From assembly GCF_034262375.1 (NCBI RefSeq), contig NZ_CP139558.1, forward strand, positions 3,224,001 through 3,288,000: DNA of 64,000 bases, written 5' to 3'. The notes under the pieces are model-generated. The model searched no databases and was not told where the DNA came from. It saw only the letters and a program-made list of their open reading frames with translations. Positions 8,888 to 17,843 of the stretch are shown here, in pieces; positions within the stretch are counted from its first letter, which is position 1; each line of letters begins with the position of its first letter. Both the position numbers and the translations under genes were made by a program. Source of the DNA: Mucilaginibacter sabulilitoris (GTDB lineage Bacteria > Bacteroidota > Bacteroidia > Sphingobacteriales > Sphingobacteriaceae).

Positions 8888-9178
8888 ATGAAACAATACC
8901 TGGTTACCGGCTACGACTACACAGACCCAGATGCACTGCAACGCCGCATGAATGTTCGCCCGCATCATTTAGATAGCAGTAAAGCCTTAAAAGAAAGCGG
9001 GAATTATGTAACAGGGGGCGCTATCCTGAACGACGAAGGTAATATGATTGGCTCGGTAATGATCATGCAGTTTGAAACCGAAGAAGAACTGGAGGCGTGG
9101 AAACAAAATGAACCGTACATTACCCAAAAAATATGGGAATCGGTTGATGTGAAGCCGTTTAGAGTGGCGCCTGTTTAG
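8888..9178 (+). CDS. YciI-family protein
   Basis: 96-residue single-domain protein with the ferredoxin-like dimeric alpha/beta fold of YCII proteins. Recognisable features are the N-terminal strand YLVTGYDYTD, the RRMNVRPHHL helix with the family's conserved His, GAILNDEGNMIGSVMIMQF and EELEAWKQNEPY. Family members are putative enzymes with a His/Asp pair, but function is unproven. The 3' end overlaps the convergent GrpB gene by 20 bases. Confidence 0.85.
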   Translation: MKQYLVTGYDYTDPDALQRRMNVRPHHLDSSKALKESGNYVTGGAILNDEGNMIGSVMIMQFETEEELEAWKQNEPYITQKIWESVDVKPFRVAPV

Positions 9179-9701
9179 TTACAGCAGTCCGGGCCTCGGT
9201 GAGCAGTGCGGCTATAAATTGAGTTTTATGGTTTGAATAAGCAATTAATGTATCTATTCTCTGTGCAATCGCTTCTTCCTTAATTTGGGCGTATTTTTTG
9301 GCTGCCTCCGGCTGGCTTAGAAGATAGTCTCTTAAAAGGATATTGTTACGCCAAAGCTCACTGTCACTCAACATAATGTGTACGTTGAAAGCCTGTGCTC
9401 TGCGCTTTCTGAAATATTCCCTGCCAGGTACCCCGGCTTCTCCAAGATATTCATAACCCAGAGCTATTAAACCGGATTTGATTTCAGGCAATGATTTCCA
9501 TGAGGTTGGGCCAAGCATAATATCGACAACAGGTTTCGCACTTAACCCTATAACCGCAGTACTGCCAATGTGCTCCAGTTTGAATTTAACCGGCGAAAGC
9601 ACATTATGAATTTCGAAAGCCTCCTCCTTAAATAATTCCGGCCACTGCGGATTATAATCGCTAACGGTGATTTTTTCATCAATGATACCCGGTGTAGTCA
9701 T
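9159..9701 (-). CDS. GrpB/UPF0157 family protein (nucleotidyltransferase fold)
   Basis: 180 residues with the GrpB pattern: YNPQWPELFKEE near the N-terminus, LEHIGSTAVIGLSAKPVVDIML (residues about 42-63; the GS and D-x-D-like residues of the nucleotidyltransferase fold), and the C-terminal HIMLSDSELWRNNILLRDYL. No established substrate; the fold suggests nucleotide transfer. It is convergent with and overlaps the YciI gene by 20 bases, and lies just downstream of another minus-strand gene (12-base gap), so it may be co-transcribed with it. Confidence 0.88.
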   Translation of the reverse strand: MTTPGIIDEKITVSDYNPQWPELFKEEAFEIHNVLSPVKFKLEHIGSTAVIGLSAKPVVDIMLGPTSWKSLPEIKSGLIALGYEYLGEAGVPGREYFRKRRAQAFNVHIMLSDSELWRNNILLRDYLLSQPEAAKKYAQIKEEAIAQRIDTLIAYSNHKTQFIAALLTEARTAVTKQAPL

Positions 9702-9713
9702 TTACCTATAGTT

Positions 9714-10127
9714 TTAAACAAGTTCAATCCATTTGTTCAGCTGCCAGTAACCCGAGGCATCTTTTGCATAAAAAGCCGTATAACTCTTACCCTGCATGGT
9801 AAAATCAAACGACAGCTCTTTTACCGAACTGTCGCTGGGTAAAAAGTTGGGTAAAATGCTATCGGCCACCAGTGCTATCGATTCATCGAGCAGGTTGCGG
9901 TTTTCCTGCGCTTTTTGTGCCATAAGGGCGGTATGGTTTGCATAATCGGCATAGGTGGAAAACTCATAGCCATTATCATTTAGCTTACGGGCGGAGTTAA
10001 AAGCATCTTCGGCAACCTGGTCCTTATAGGCCTCCATGGCATTTAACAAATCACCGGCAGATATTTCGGGCATACCGTCTCGTCCTGTGGTATAAAAGCT
10101 GTTCAGTATTTCTTCTTTACTTTTCAT
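9714..10127 (-). CDS. Hypothetical protein, 137 aa
   Basis: Soluble, mostly helical protein with no recognised family. The middle contains an Ala-rich helix with ADYANHTALMAQKAQENRN, and the C-terminus a short strand segment ending WQLNKWIELV. The frame opens at 10154, but the first ten codons (MHCLHQQQN) run into the upstream terminator stem, so the Met at 10127 (MKSKEEIL) is the likelier start. It is 12 bases upstream of the GrpB gene and probably forms a two-gene unit with it. Confidence 0.75.
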   Translation of the reverse strand: MKSKEEILNSFYTTGRDGMPEISAGDLLNAMEAYKDQVAEDAFNSARKLNDNGYEFSTYADYANHTALMAQKAQENRNLLDESIALVADSILPNFLPSDSSVKELSFDFTMQGKSYTAFYAKDASGYWQLNKWIELV

Positions 10128-10153
10128 GTTTTGCTGTTGATGCAAGCAGTGCA

Positions 10154-10195
10154 AAAATAAAAGGATGCCATAACATCATGGCATCCTTTTATTTT
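10154..10195. terminator. Intrinsic terminator after aldo/keto reductase gene
   Basis: Perfect 18-bp stem: AAAATAAAAGGATGCCAT (10154-10171) and its complement (10178-10195) around a 6-base loop, A-rich on one side and T-rich on the other. It closes the minus-strand gene ending at 10214. Confidence 0.92.
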
Positions 10196-10213
10196 ATTTA
10201 ACTGTCCTGGTGA

Positions 10214-11071
10214 TTATTGCCCGCCGTTCAGCGCTTCCAGCTCTGTTAAATCATTTTCGGTTAATGAGATGTTCGCGGTTTTCATATTCTCTTCCAGGTG
10301 TTCAACGCTTGATGTGCCCGGTATCAATAAAATATTGGACGAATGGTGCAGCAGCCAGCTTAAAGCTATCTGTTGAATGGTAGCCTCATATTTATCGGCC
10401 ACGCGTTGAAGTATCTGCTCACCCTGTACATTGCCGCCACCCAGCGGGTACCACGGAATAAACGCAATATTATGCTCCCGTGTGTAAGTCAGTTCTTCTT
10501 CCCACTTCCGATTGTCAACACTGTACATATTTTGTACCGATACCACCTCAAAAAACTCCTGCGCCTTTTTTATATCGGCTACACTAACCTCAGATAAACC
10601 TATGTGTTTGATCTTACCTTCCTGTTGCGCTTTTTGTAAAAATTCAAATGATTTTTCAGCAGGTACATTAGGGTCGATGCGGTGCAGCTGATACAGGTCG
10701 ATATGATCCTGTTTCAGGCGTTTTAGGCTGCCTTCAAGCGCTTGCTGTAAATGAGCGGGTGAGGCATCAATAGTCCATACGTTGGGGCCGCTACGAAGAA
10801 AGCCGCCCTTTGTGGCAATGAGCAGGTTGGCAGGGTAGGGTGCAAGTGCTTCCGCAATTAACTCTTCAGACACATTAGGGCCATAACTATCGGCTGTATC
10901 AATAAAGTTAACGCCCAGTTCAACCGCTCGTTTTAATACGCGTATACATTCGTCCTTATCTTTTGGCGGTCCCCAGATACCCTGACCTGTGATACGCATG
11001 GCGCCATAACCTAAACGATTTATGGTATACTCGCCACCGAGGGTGAAAGTTTTTTCAAATGTGTTTGCCAT
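10214..11071 (-). CDS. Aldo/keto reductase
   Basis: 285-residue TIM-barrel NAD(P)H-dependent oxidoreductase reducing aldehydes or ketones. The catalytic tetrad is readable as Asp58 and Tyr63 in FIDTADSYGP, Lys88 in LLIATKGG and His130 in YQLHRID. The C-terminal part carries SWLLHHSSNILLIPGTSSVEHLEEN, typical of the NADP-binding end of the AKR family. It resembles the YdbC/pyridoxine-reductase-like subgroup, but the substrate is not fixed by sequence. It is a single gene with its own terminator. Confidence 0.92.
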   Translation of the reverse strand: MANTFEKTFTLGGEYTINRLGYGAMRITGQGIWGPPKDKDECIRVLKRAVELGVNFIDTADSYGPNVSEELIAEALAPYPANLLIATKGGFLRSGPNVWTIDASPAHLQQALEGSLKRLKQDHIDLYQLHRIDPNVPAEKSFEFLQKAQQEGKIKHIGLSEVSVADIKKAQEFFEVVSVQNMYSVDNRKWEEELTYTREHNIAFIPWYPLGGGNVQGEQILQRVADKYEATIQQIALSWLLHHSSNILLIPGTSSVEHLEENMKTANISLTENDLTELEALNGGQ

Positions 11072-11168
11072 GATGATAGTTGTTATTAAAATTGTAACTC
11101 AAATATGGCCGCATTGTTTACACTTGTATAAGCAAATTGTAATATTGATAAGCTAATGCCAATCATAT

Positions 11169-11573
11169 TTATCTCCAGGCACCGATAATAGTACCCATCA
11201 GCGTTAAGGAAACAAGGCTGTAGCCTCCGTTTATAAATATCAGCCGCCAGCTTTTAATCTCAAATAAACCTTGTATGGCTATAGCGCCAAATGTCCAGAT
11301 ACCGGCCAGGAAACCCGCCATGGCTCCCCATGTAATGTCGGTTTTAGAATCGGCCAGGAAAAAACCCAGGTTAATGGCCATAATAACAGAAAATATAAAC
11401 GAAAAACCAAATGTGCGGGCCTTGCTCGATGCCTTTAATTCGTCGGCATTAAGTTTATTATCAGCCATCCACGCTTTTGCAAAAAGGGCAGGGGAATACC
11501 AGATACCGCCAACTAAAAATGCGGATAGACCAGCCACAATAACGGCCAGCCAATTGATTTGTGAAGGATCCAT
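11169..11573 (-). CDS. DUF1761 membrane protein
   Basis: 134 residues with four predicted membrane helices. The opening INWLAVIVAGLSAFLVGGIWYSP-ALFAKAW is the typical DUF1761 start, and the middle helices carry the NLGFFLAD and AGFLAGIWTFGA segments. Function unknown; homologues are small membrane proteins scattered in bacteria. It sits alone between the reductase and the 907-aa secreted protein. Confidence 0.85.
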   Translation of the reverse strand: MDPSQINWLAVIVAGLSAFLVGGIWYSPALFAKAWMADNKLNADELKASSKARTFGFSFIFSVIMAINLGFFLADSKTDITWGAMAGFLAGIWTFGAIAIQGLFEIKSWRLIFINGGYSLVSLTLMGTIIGAWR

Positions 11574-11632
11574 GATGATAAGTTTATGTGTATAATAAAA
11601 ATAAGAAAATAAATCCTTATTTAATTACAACA

Positions 11633-14356
11633 CTACTTCACCTGGAAATGTATCACCTGCCGGCCTAAATTACCTTCGCCATCCAGGCCTTCAATAATGG
11701 CCCGGTATGAGCCGCGAGCATCACTGTTAAAGAAGTTGAAGGATGCCGTGCCCGTTTTATCGGTTACGATTTTAGGGTTCCAGTAAATGGTATTACGCAA
11801 ATCGGCGCCAAGCGCACCGCTTTTGTTTACATCATACTTTGGCATATAAAACTCTTTGGCTTTATTATAGCCCTGTATGCCAAAGGTAACCACGTTTTGT
11901 TTAGGTATAAGCGCCTGCAATTGGGCAAGTGTTATTTTTTCCTTTTTTACTACCCTTTTATTGATGACTAAAACACCATTTGTTTGGTTCATACGGTTAA
12001 TGCCGCTCACACCATCGGTTAAAAATATCTCAACAGATGCTACTTCCGGCCCTGTAATGGTTGATAAAAAGTTAACATCCACCGGCATGCTGCCAACGTA
12101 AATCTGTACCGGCACTTTTTTACCGGCATTATAATCGCGGGTAATGTAAAAGTTATTGTCAACGTAAGTTAAGCCAAACGCCATGGTGCTTAAACAATTT
12201 ACCAATAGCGGACAATCCTTTAACTGGTCGCCGGATATTTCATGATCTGCCTGTGCCGGCAGCCCCGAGAATGTACCGAAATCATTATGGCTTGGTTTTT
12301 TCTCAAATTTGGTTGACTTAATTACTACCTCTTTCAGCACGCGGGAGTTTTGATATTGTTTGCGGGCGTTATCAAGATAGGGGCGCATAGCGCTGTCTAC
12401 GTTTACAATTTCATCGGGGGTATTAGGATTTTTAGTTAATTTCTGATACAGTTCACCGTTAACATTTATGACCAGGTTTTTGCTGTTTACGTTATTACGG
12501 GCACTCAGGGTAATTTTTGAGGTGTCCATCACCGTTACATTAGAGAACTTGAAGTTACCGGAAAGGTCGGTTATGGTTTCGGCCGAATAGTTACGGTCTG
12601 GTATCAGCAAACGTATGTTGGCTTTGCCCACGGGCAGGCCGGTAGTTGTTCTTAATATACCGGATACTTCAATACCTTGTTCCGGCATTATGTAAACAGG
12701 CGGGTTTTTATCGGCGAGTATATCCTCGTAAGAGAAACGGCGATACCCTTGGGTAAGCATCAATATATCCAGGTTATCGAGCTTTTCCTGGTCGGGCTTG
12801 TTAAAATAATAGTTGGGTTTTTCTATATATCCCTTCAAATCAGATGTTAGCAGCAGGTAACTCAATATGGTTGTTTCCGAGTCTTCATTGGTAGGTACAC
12901 TTGTATCATCCAGTACGGCTACGGAAAAACTCCCTACAACCGGGGCAGCATTGTTTTTTGCTGAAACAGACATTCTTACGTTTTGCCGGGTAGTGTATGA
13001 TGGCTTATCGGTTTTTAAACCCAGGTTTAACTGATCATTATGCTGTATAAATACCACACGCTCACATAAGGCATAGCCGCCCGATGAGAACAGCGTGAGC
13101 TGTACAATGCCGGTTGGGAATTTACTTTTGGGTATATTGGCAGTATAACTAAGGTTCTGCATTACGGTTTGCGCCGCGTAGTAAACCACACCGCCGCTTT
13201 GCGCTACCAGGTAGAAGCTTTTATTTTGCTTGCGCTGTAAAAACAGTTCATTGGCCGATATTTTAACCGTGAGGTTATCGGCATCGGGACTAAATGCTGA
13301 TAAGTTTATACCCATGGCCTGTACGCGCGGCAGTTTATAAGTAGCCGTTGAGCCGTCGGGAAAAGTTACGTTGGCGGTATAGGCTTTACCGGTTTCGGGG
13401 GTTAAGGCAAATATACCCATCCCTAAGTGCGAGGTTGTAATGTTGGCCATAGCGGTACCCTGATCGTCGGTAATGGTGCCTTTAATATCAACCCCTAAAC
13501 CTTTGGAGTTGATGGCCTTAAACGCAATTTTTGAGCGGATGCCGTTGGTTAACTGCCCGCTTTCGGGGAAAAACTGAACGTCATAGGCTGTTACCGCACC
13601 CTTTAACGAAAAGGAATTGGTAACCGTTTTCCGTTCGCCCATATCAATGGCTGTTACCAATGATCCGGTGGTTATGGTGGATGCCTCGTTTTCCGGAATA
13701 TCAACCAGTAAGTGGCCTTTTTCGTCGGTACGGCCTGCACCTTTACTTACCGGGTCGCCGTTACGCATTAACTGCCAGCTTACCCTTCGGTTGGCATAAG
13801 GGGTATTCGACGGATCTTTATACAATATATCGGCATCAACCTTTACGGCTCCGGTTTTTTTAGATGAGCTTTTGTAAGTTATAAAAGTATTTACCTGGTT
13901 ATCAATGGCATTTCCTATATTAATGGTATGATCGTAAAAGTAATCGGCATCAAAATTTCGCATCCAGTTGGTATATGCCCTGATGCGGTAAGGGCCCTGC
14001 TTATATGTATCTCCGGTCAGGATAATGTTGCCATTGGCAGCGCCGTTTTTTACAGGTAACCGCAGGTTTTCCATTACAGAATCCTGGCCGTTTATTACAT
14101 CGACATAAACCACCCCGCTTAATCCCGACGGCTGGTGTTTTTCAACCGTTACATAGGCTTTAAACCAAATAGTATCGCCAACGGCATAATAAGGCTTATC
14201 CATGTGCAGGTAAACCTTTTCAATAGGATAACTGCTTTGAAATTTGGCAGTTTTTTGAATAAGTGTAGTTAAGGGGATGCTATCCTGCTGTGCCAAAGCG
14301 GCTAAACTGAAAGAAAGCAACAGGGAAATTACGAGTAAAAATTTTCTTGATATCAT
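11633..14356 (-). CDS. Secreted MG2-like / carboxypeptidase-regulatory / TonB-plug protein
   Basis: 907 residues, exported by a signal peptide (hydrophobic run, cleavage near ALAQQ, residue 22). After it comes YPIEKVYLHMDKPYYAVGDTIWFKAYV, the macroglobulin MG2-type opening seen in many Bacteroidota proteins, then several beta-sandwich repeats, a carboxypeptidase-regulatory-like segment (GILRTTTGLPVGKANIRLL near 560), and a stretch resembling a TonB receptor plug (around 690-790, with ASVEIFLTDGVSGINRMNQ). It ends with a beta-rich domain finishing VIHFQVK. There is no TonB barrel, so it is probably a periplasmic or surface-tethered protein rather than a transporter. It is monocistronic. Confidence 0.75.
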   Translation of the reverse strand: MISRKFLLVISLLLSFSLAALAQQDSIPLTTLIQKTAKFQSSYPIEKVYLHMDKPYYAVGDTIWFKAYVTVEKHQPSGLSGVVYVDVINGQDSVMENLRLPVKNGAANGNIILTGDTYKQGPYRIRAYTNWMRNFDADYFYDHTINIGNAIDNQVNTFITYKSSSKKTGAVKVDADILYKDPSNTPYANRRVSWQLMRNGDPVSKGAGRTDEKGHLLVDIPENEASTITTGSLVTAIDMGERKTVTNSFSLKGAVTAYDVQFFPESGQLTNGIRSKIAFKAINSKGLGVDIKGTITDDQGTAMANITTSHLGMGIFALTPETGKAYTANVTFPDGSTATYKLPRVQAMGINLSAFSPDADNLTVKISANELFLQRKQNKSFYLVAQSGGVVYYAAQTVMQNLSYTANIPKSKFPTGIVQLTLFSSGGYALCERVVFIQHNDQLNLGLKTDKPSYTTRQNVRMSVSAKNNAAPVVGSFSVAVLDDTSVPTNEDSETTILSYLLLTSDLKGYIEKPNYYFNKPDQEKLDNLDILMLTQGYRRFSYEDILADKNPPVYIMPEQGIEVSGILRTTTGLPVGKANIRLLIPDRNYSAETITDLSGNFKFSNVTVMDTSKITLSARNNVNSKNLVINVNGELYQKLTKNPNTPDEIVNVDSAMRPYLDNARKQYQNSRVLKEVVIKSTKFEKKPSHNDFGTFSGLPAQADHEISGDQLKDCPLLVNCLSTMAFGLTYVDNNFYITRDYNAGKKVPVQIYVGSMPVDVNFLSTITGPEVASVEIFLTDGVSGINRMNQTNGVLVINKRVVKKEKITLAQLQALIPKQNVVTFGIQGYNKAKEFYMPKYDVNKSGALGADLRNTIYWNPKIVTDKTGTASFNFFNSDARGSYRAIIEGLDGEGNLGRQVIHFQVK

Positions 14357-14692
14357 TAATATAATATAAAGCAGCTAAAGGGGCTAATATAAACATTTAG
14401 GGTTGTTGCATACCGAAGCCGCAAATGTTTTAACACTTTTTTACAAACCATATAAATTTGAAGAAGCTTAAAACAGCGACGGTTATGTACCACCAGGCAA
14501 ACAAAAATATTGCTTTTTGCTTATCAAACGGAAAGTTATAATCAATATGTTGTAAGGGAAACATAATAACATGATTGTTACTTTTTGGAAAACGTTGGTC
14601 GTATATATTTTGCTTCTAAAAGCGCATTTCATGAGTTGGATAAAATATACGCCACCTGCCGCTTTTACGTTCAATAAACATTAACTTTAATT
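14357..14692. other. 336-bp divergent intergenic region
   Basis: Separates the 907-aa secreted protein (minus) from the AraC regulator (plus). AT-rich. I see no terminator and no clear TAnnTTTG box; the nearest is a TATATTTTG stretch around 14606 with wrong spacing. A 63-codon frame on the minus strand (14483-14674) looks like chance. Confidence 0.5.
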
Positions 14693-15505
14693 ATGCAATT
14701 AACGCCATCACCGTATCTTTTCCATATAGTAAAGCACTATTTGATATTGGAGAATAAACATGATGCCCCATCTAAATACCGGCTATTCTCCGATGGCAAT
14801 CCCGGGATAGTTTTTTATTTTAATACACCGTTAATGCAGTACACTGATCAGCATCTGTACGCACATCCATCCAGTTTTGTATACGGGCAGTTAACTCAGT
14901 ATAAAGACCTTGTTTCTGTTGGGAAATTAGGGATGCTAGTAGTGGTGCTACAGCCCTACGCTATTTACGCGTTATCGCGCGTTGCAGCCTATGAATTAAA
15001 TGATGACATCGCTAATTTAAGCGATGTTTTTGGTGCTGTAGCTACTGATCTGGAAGATCAGGTTTTAGGCGCTGCAAGTACCCAGGATAGGATAAATCAT
15101 ATCGAAAGCTTTCTGCTCAAAAAACTTAGTATAGTATCTTATACTGAAGGTATATTTAGCAATGCCTTAAAGCTGATCAATGATTATAAAGGGAATATCT
15201 CCGTTGCCGGTTTGTTGAATATTTTGCCGGTAACAGAGCGTCAGCTGGAACGAAAGTTCAAACAATTTATTGGTGTAGGACCAAAACGCTTTGCCGATAC
15301 GGTTAAATTACAGCATTTTTTGAAGCTACTGCAAAAACAATCTCCCTGCAATAATATTGCTGATACCGTTTACGAGGGTGGTTACTATGACCAGGCCCAT
15401 CTGAATAACTATTTTCGAAAAAATACGGGCATTACCCCATCGCAATATAAAGCCAACAGCAATCCGCTCGCCATTAATTTTATATCGGTCCCGGCGGTTT
15501 TATAA
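14693..15505 (+). CDS. AraC-family transcriptional regulator
   Basis: 270 residues. The N-terminal half resembles the DUF6597-type sensor seen in many Bacteroidota AraC proteins (YLILENK, FSDGNPGIVFYF, FVYGQ). The C-terminal 100 residues form the two helix-turn-helix DNA-binding domain: first HTH around VAGLLNILPVTERQLERKFKQFIG, second around IADTVYEGGYYDQAHLNNYFRKNTGITPSQY, the latter being the classic AraC signature. The nitrilase-family gene starts 67 bases downstream on the same strand and is a plausible target; the ligand is unknown. Confidence 0.92.
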   Translation: MQLTPSPYLFHIVKHYLILENKHDAPSKYRLFSDGNPGIVFYFNTPLMQYTDQHLYAHPSSFVYGQLTQYKDLVSVGKLGMLVVVLQPYAIYALSRVAAYELNDDIANLSDVFGAVATDLEDQVLGAASTQDRINHIESFLLKKLSIVSYTEGIFSNALKLINDYKGNISVAGLLNILPVTERQLERKFKQFIGVGPKRFADTVKLQHFLKLLQKQSPCNNIADTVYEGGYYDQAHLNNYFRKNTGITPSQYKANSNPLAINFISVPAVL

Positions 15506-15572
15506 TTGTCGGTTTTTTACAAGGACAACACTTTTTAGGCAGCTATGTTTGTTAAACATTAAAATTTGATAC

Positions 15573-16520
15573 ATGAAAAACCTGAAAATAGCAACCGCTC
15601 AATTTGAAAACAAAAGCGGCGACAAAGCCTATAACCTGTCGGTAATTAAAGACCTATCTGCAAAAGCGGCACAGCAGGGGGCAGATGTGATAGCCTTTCA
15701 TGAATGCTCAATTACCGGTTATACTTTTGCCCGGCATTTAGATAAACAACAAATGCTTGATGTAGCGGAGCTTATTCCTGATGGGCCAAGCATACGGGAG
15801 CTTACCACTTATGCCCGTGAATTTGACATTGCTATATTAGCCGGATTGTTTGAGAAAGATGCTGATGATAATCTTTTCAAGGCCTATGTATGCGTTGATA
15901 AAAGCGGACTGGTTGCCAAACACCGCAAGCTTCATCCTTTTATAAACCCGCACCTAACGCCGGGCAATAGCTATACCATATTTGACCTGAAGGGCTGGAA
16001 ATGCGGTGTCCTGATATGTTATGATAATAACGTTATTGAAAATGTACGGGCAACTAAATTGCTGGGCGCCGATATTATTTTTATGCCGCACGTAACAATG
16101 TGTACGCCATCAACCCGGCCGGGTGCCGGTTTTGTTGATGCACGGCTATGGCTGAATAAAGAGGCCAACAGAGAGTTGCTGCGTTCGGAATTTGATGGGC
16201 TTAAAGGCCGTAGCTGGCTCATGAAATGGCTGCCTGCCCGTGCCTATGACAATGCCATATATGCAGTGTTTTCAAACCCGATTGGCATGGACGATGATCA
16301 GCTGAAAAATGGCTGCTCCATGATTGTTGATCCGTATGGTGATGTGATAGCTGAATGCAGGTCACTGGACAATGAGATAGTTATTGCCGAAGTAAGTGAG
16401 GATAAATTATCACTGGCCGGCGGGTACCGTTATATTAAGGCCCGTAAACCTGAACTGTATGCCGATATTATTGGCAAGCCGCACGAAAGTGAGCAAAAGG
16501 TGGTATGGTTAAATAAATAA
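15573..16520 (+). CDS. Nitrilase-family (C-N hydrolase) amidohydrolase
   Basis: 315-residue carbon-nitrogen hydrolase. The catalytic triad is readable: Glu44 in AFHECSITGY, Lys119 in KHRKLHPF and Cys149 in VLICYDNN. The CN-hydrolase fold fits carbamoylputrescine amidase, aliphatic amidase or nitrilase subgroups; substrate cannot be assigned. A long insert with a WLNKEANRELLRSEFDGLKGR segment follows the catalytic Cys and may form a substrate lid. A TAnnTTTG box (TATGTTTG, 15544-15551) lies 22 bases before the ATG. It follows an AraC regulator on the same strand. Confidence 0.88.
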   Translation: MKNLKIATAQFENKSGDKAYNLSVIKDLSAKAAQQGADVIAFHECSITGYTFARHLDKQQMLDVAELIPDGPSIRELTTYAREFDIAILAGLFEKDADDNLFKAYVCVDKSGLVAKHRKLHPFINPHLTPGNSYTIFDLKGWKCGVLICYDNNVIENVRATKLLGADIIFMPHVTMCTPSTRPGAGFVDARLWLNKEANRELLRSEFDGLKGRSWLMKWLPARAYDNAIYAVFSNPIGMDDDQLKNGCSMIVDPYGDVIAECRSLDNEIVIAEVSEDKLSLAGGYRYIKARKPELYADIIGKPHESEQKVVWLNK

Positions 16521-16537
16521 CCCGCGCTTAGTCAGCC

Positions 16538-16570
16538 TTGTGTAAAAACGCGTGTATAGTAATATCTTTG
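16538..16570 (+). promoter_or_regulatory. Promoter for msrB-msrA
   Basis: TTG at 16538-16540, 22 bases, then TATCTTTG at 16563-16570, matching the Bacteroidota TTG/TAnnTTTG promoter. The expected start near 16577 leaves about 20 bases before the ATG at 16597, which also argues for that start codon over the one at 16552. Confidence 0.5.
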
Positions 16571-16596
16571 AGTGCGTTTTTGACGTAAGTACTGAT

Positions 16597-17082
16597 ATGC
16601 GAAAATTAATCATTGCACTATTGTTCCTGCTACCTTTTGTGGTAACCGGTTGCAAGCAAAAAACCGAAGCCCAGGAAGCCCCAAAAGCTAAGCACAACTA
16701 TAATAAATTAACGCCTGAACAAGAAGCTGTTATCGTAAATAAAGATACAGAGATGCCTTTTACAGGTAAGTATCTGAAAGATATGGGCAAGGGTGTTTAC
16801 GTTTGCGCGCGCTGTAATGCGCCGTTATACAACTCCGGCAGTAAATTCGACTCTCACTGCGGCTGGCCCAGTTTTGACGATGAGATCAAAGGCGCCGTTA
16901 AACGCGTTCCCGACCCGGATGGTATGCGTACCGAAATTGAATGCGCCCATTGCGGCGGTCATTTGGGCCACGTGTTTTTAGGCGAGGGCTTGACCCCGAA
17001 AGATACCCGGCATTGTGTAAACTCTTTATCGTTAAAGTTTGTGCCACAGGCCGATGTTAAAAACATTAAAGTACTTCAATAA
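16597..17082 (+). CDS. msrB: Peptide-methionine (R)-S-oxide reductase MsrB, lipoprotein form
   Basis: Reduces methionine-R-sulfoxide in proteins. 161 residues from the Met at 16597, which begins a lipoprotein signal peptide with lipobox VTGC; the upstream Met at 16552 lies inside the promoter and would spoil the signal. The MsrB core is complete: zinc-binding CARC and CAHC pairs, [24 protein letters not shown], and the catalytic Cys in RHCVNS (about residue 140). Export as a lipoprotein places it in the periplasm. It is followed 27 bases later by exported MsrA, so both stereoisomers are repaired in the same compartment. Confidence 0.93.
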   Translation: MRKLIIALLFLLPFVVTGCKQKTEAQEAPKAKHNYNKLTPEQEAVIVNKDTEMPFTGKYLKDMGKGVYVCARCNAPLYNSGSKFDSHCGWPSFDDEIKGAVKRVPDPDGMRTEIECAHCGGHLGHVFLGEGLTPKDTRHCVNSLSLKFVPQADVKNIKVLQ

Positions 17083-17109
17083 ATTATCAATCAGTTTTAA
17101 GTCAATAAT

Positions 17110-17733
17110 ATGTATCGTAATAAAATTTTTCTGTTCTTTTTTGTGGTGTTATTTAGCCCGGCCGCTTTTGCGCAAAAGCAGGCTGCTTTGCCCGCAGGTA
17201 CGCAAACCGCTACTTTTGGCATGGGATGTTTCTGGTGTTCAGAAGCTATTTTTACCCGGTTAAGGGGCGTAACAAAAGTAGAATCGGGGTTCTCTGGCGG
17301 CACAGTGAAAAACCCAACCTATGAGCAGGTTTGTACCGGCGAAACCGGTCACGCCGAAGTAGTGCAGGTTTATTTCGATCCTAAACAGATCAGCTATGCC
17401 GACCTGCTGGAAGTGTTCTGGAAAATGCACGATCCAACCACCTTAAACAGACAAGGGGAGGATGAAGGCACTCAATACCGTTCGGTAATATTTTATCGTG
17501 ACGACGCGCAAAAAGCCGAAGCCGAAAAATATAAGGCAGCACTGAACAGTGCCAAAGCTTACCCTAACCCGATAGTTACCCAAATTGTACCGTTTAAGGC
17601 CTTTTACAAAGCCGAAGATTACCACCAGAATTATTTTGCCCTTAATGGCAGCAAACCATACTGCCGCCTGGTAATATTGCCCAAAGTACAAAAGCTGGAA
17701 GAGGTTTTTAAAGGCAAACTAAAAAGCAACTAA
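17110..17733 (+). CDS. msrA: Peptide-methionine (S)-S-oxide reductase MsrA, exported
   Basis: Reduces methionine-S-sulfoxide. 207 residues with a signal peptide (residues 1-21, ending FAQ) and the MsrA active-site motif GMGCFWCSEAIF with catalytic Cys40. Later blocks GFSGGTVKNPTYEQVCTGETGHAE, DPTTLNRQGEDEGTQYRS and the YHQNYF segment are all family hallmarks. It forms an operon with msrB (27-base gap) and is closed by a terminator at 17787-17811. Confidence 0.96.
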   Translation: MYRNKIFLFFFVVLFSPAAFAQKQAALPAGTQTATFGMGCFWCSEAIFTRLRGVTKVESGFSGGTVKNPTYEQVCTGETGHAEVVQVYFDPKQISYADLLEVFWKMHDPTTLNRQGEDEGTQYRSVIFYRDDAQKAEAEKYKAALNSAKAYPNPIVTQIVPFKAFYKAEDYHQNYFALNGSKPYCRLVILPKVQKLEEVFKGKLKSN

Positions 17734-17786
17734 GCCCGGATACTTGCTGAAGCAGCCACCGTTTTAATGCCGTTATCAATTTGTTA

Positions 17787-17811
17787 AAACCTAAACATGA
17801 AGTTTAGGTTT
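17787..17811 (+). terminator. Intrinsic terminator of the msrBA operon
   Basis: AAACCTAAAC and its complement GTTTAGGTTT around a 5-base loop, followed by ATTTATT. Perfect 10-bp stem, modest T-run. Confidence 0.7.
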
Positions 17812-17843
17812 ATTTATTAAGGTAATAATTAAAACAGATGGTT

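Noticed and set aside
14483-14674. 63-codon minus-strand frame in the AraC upstream region
   Set aside because: Random-looking composition, no signal or family pattern, in a region expected to hold a promoter.
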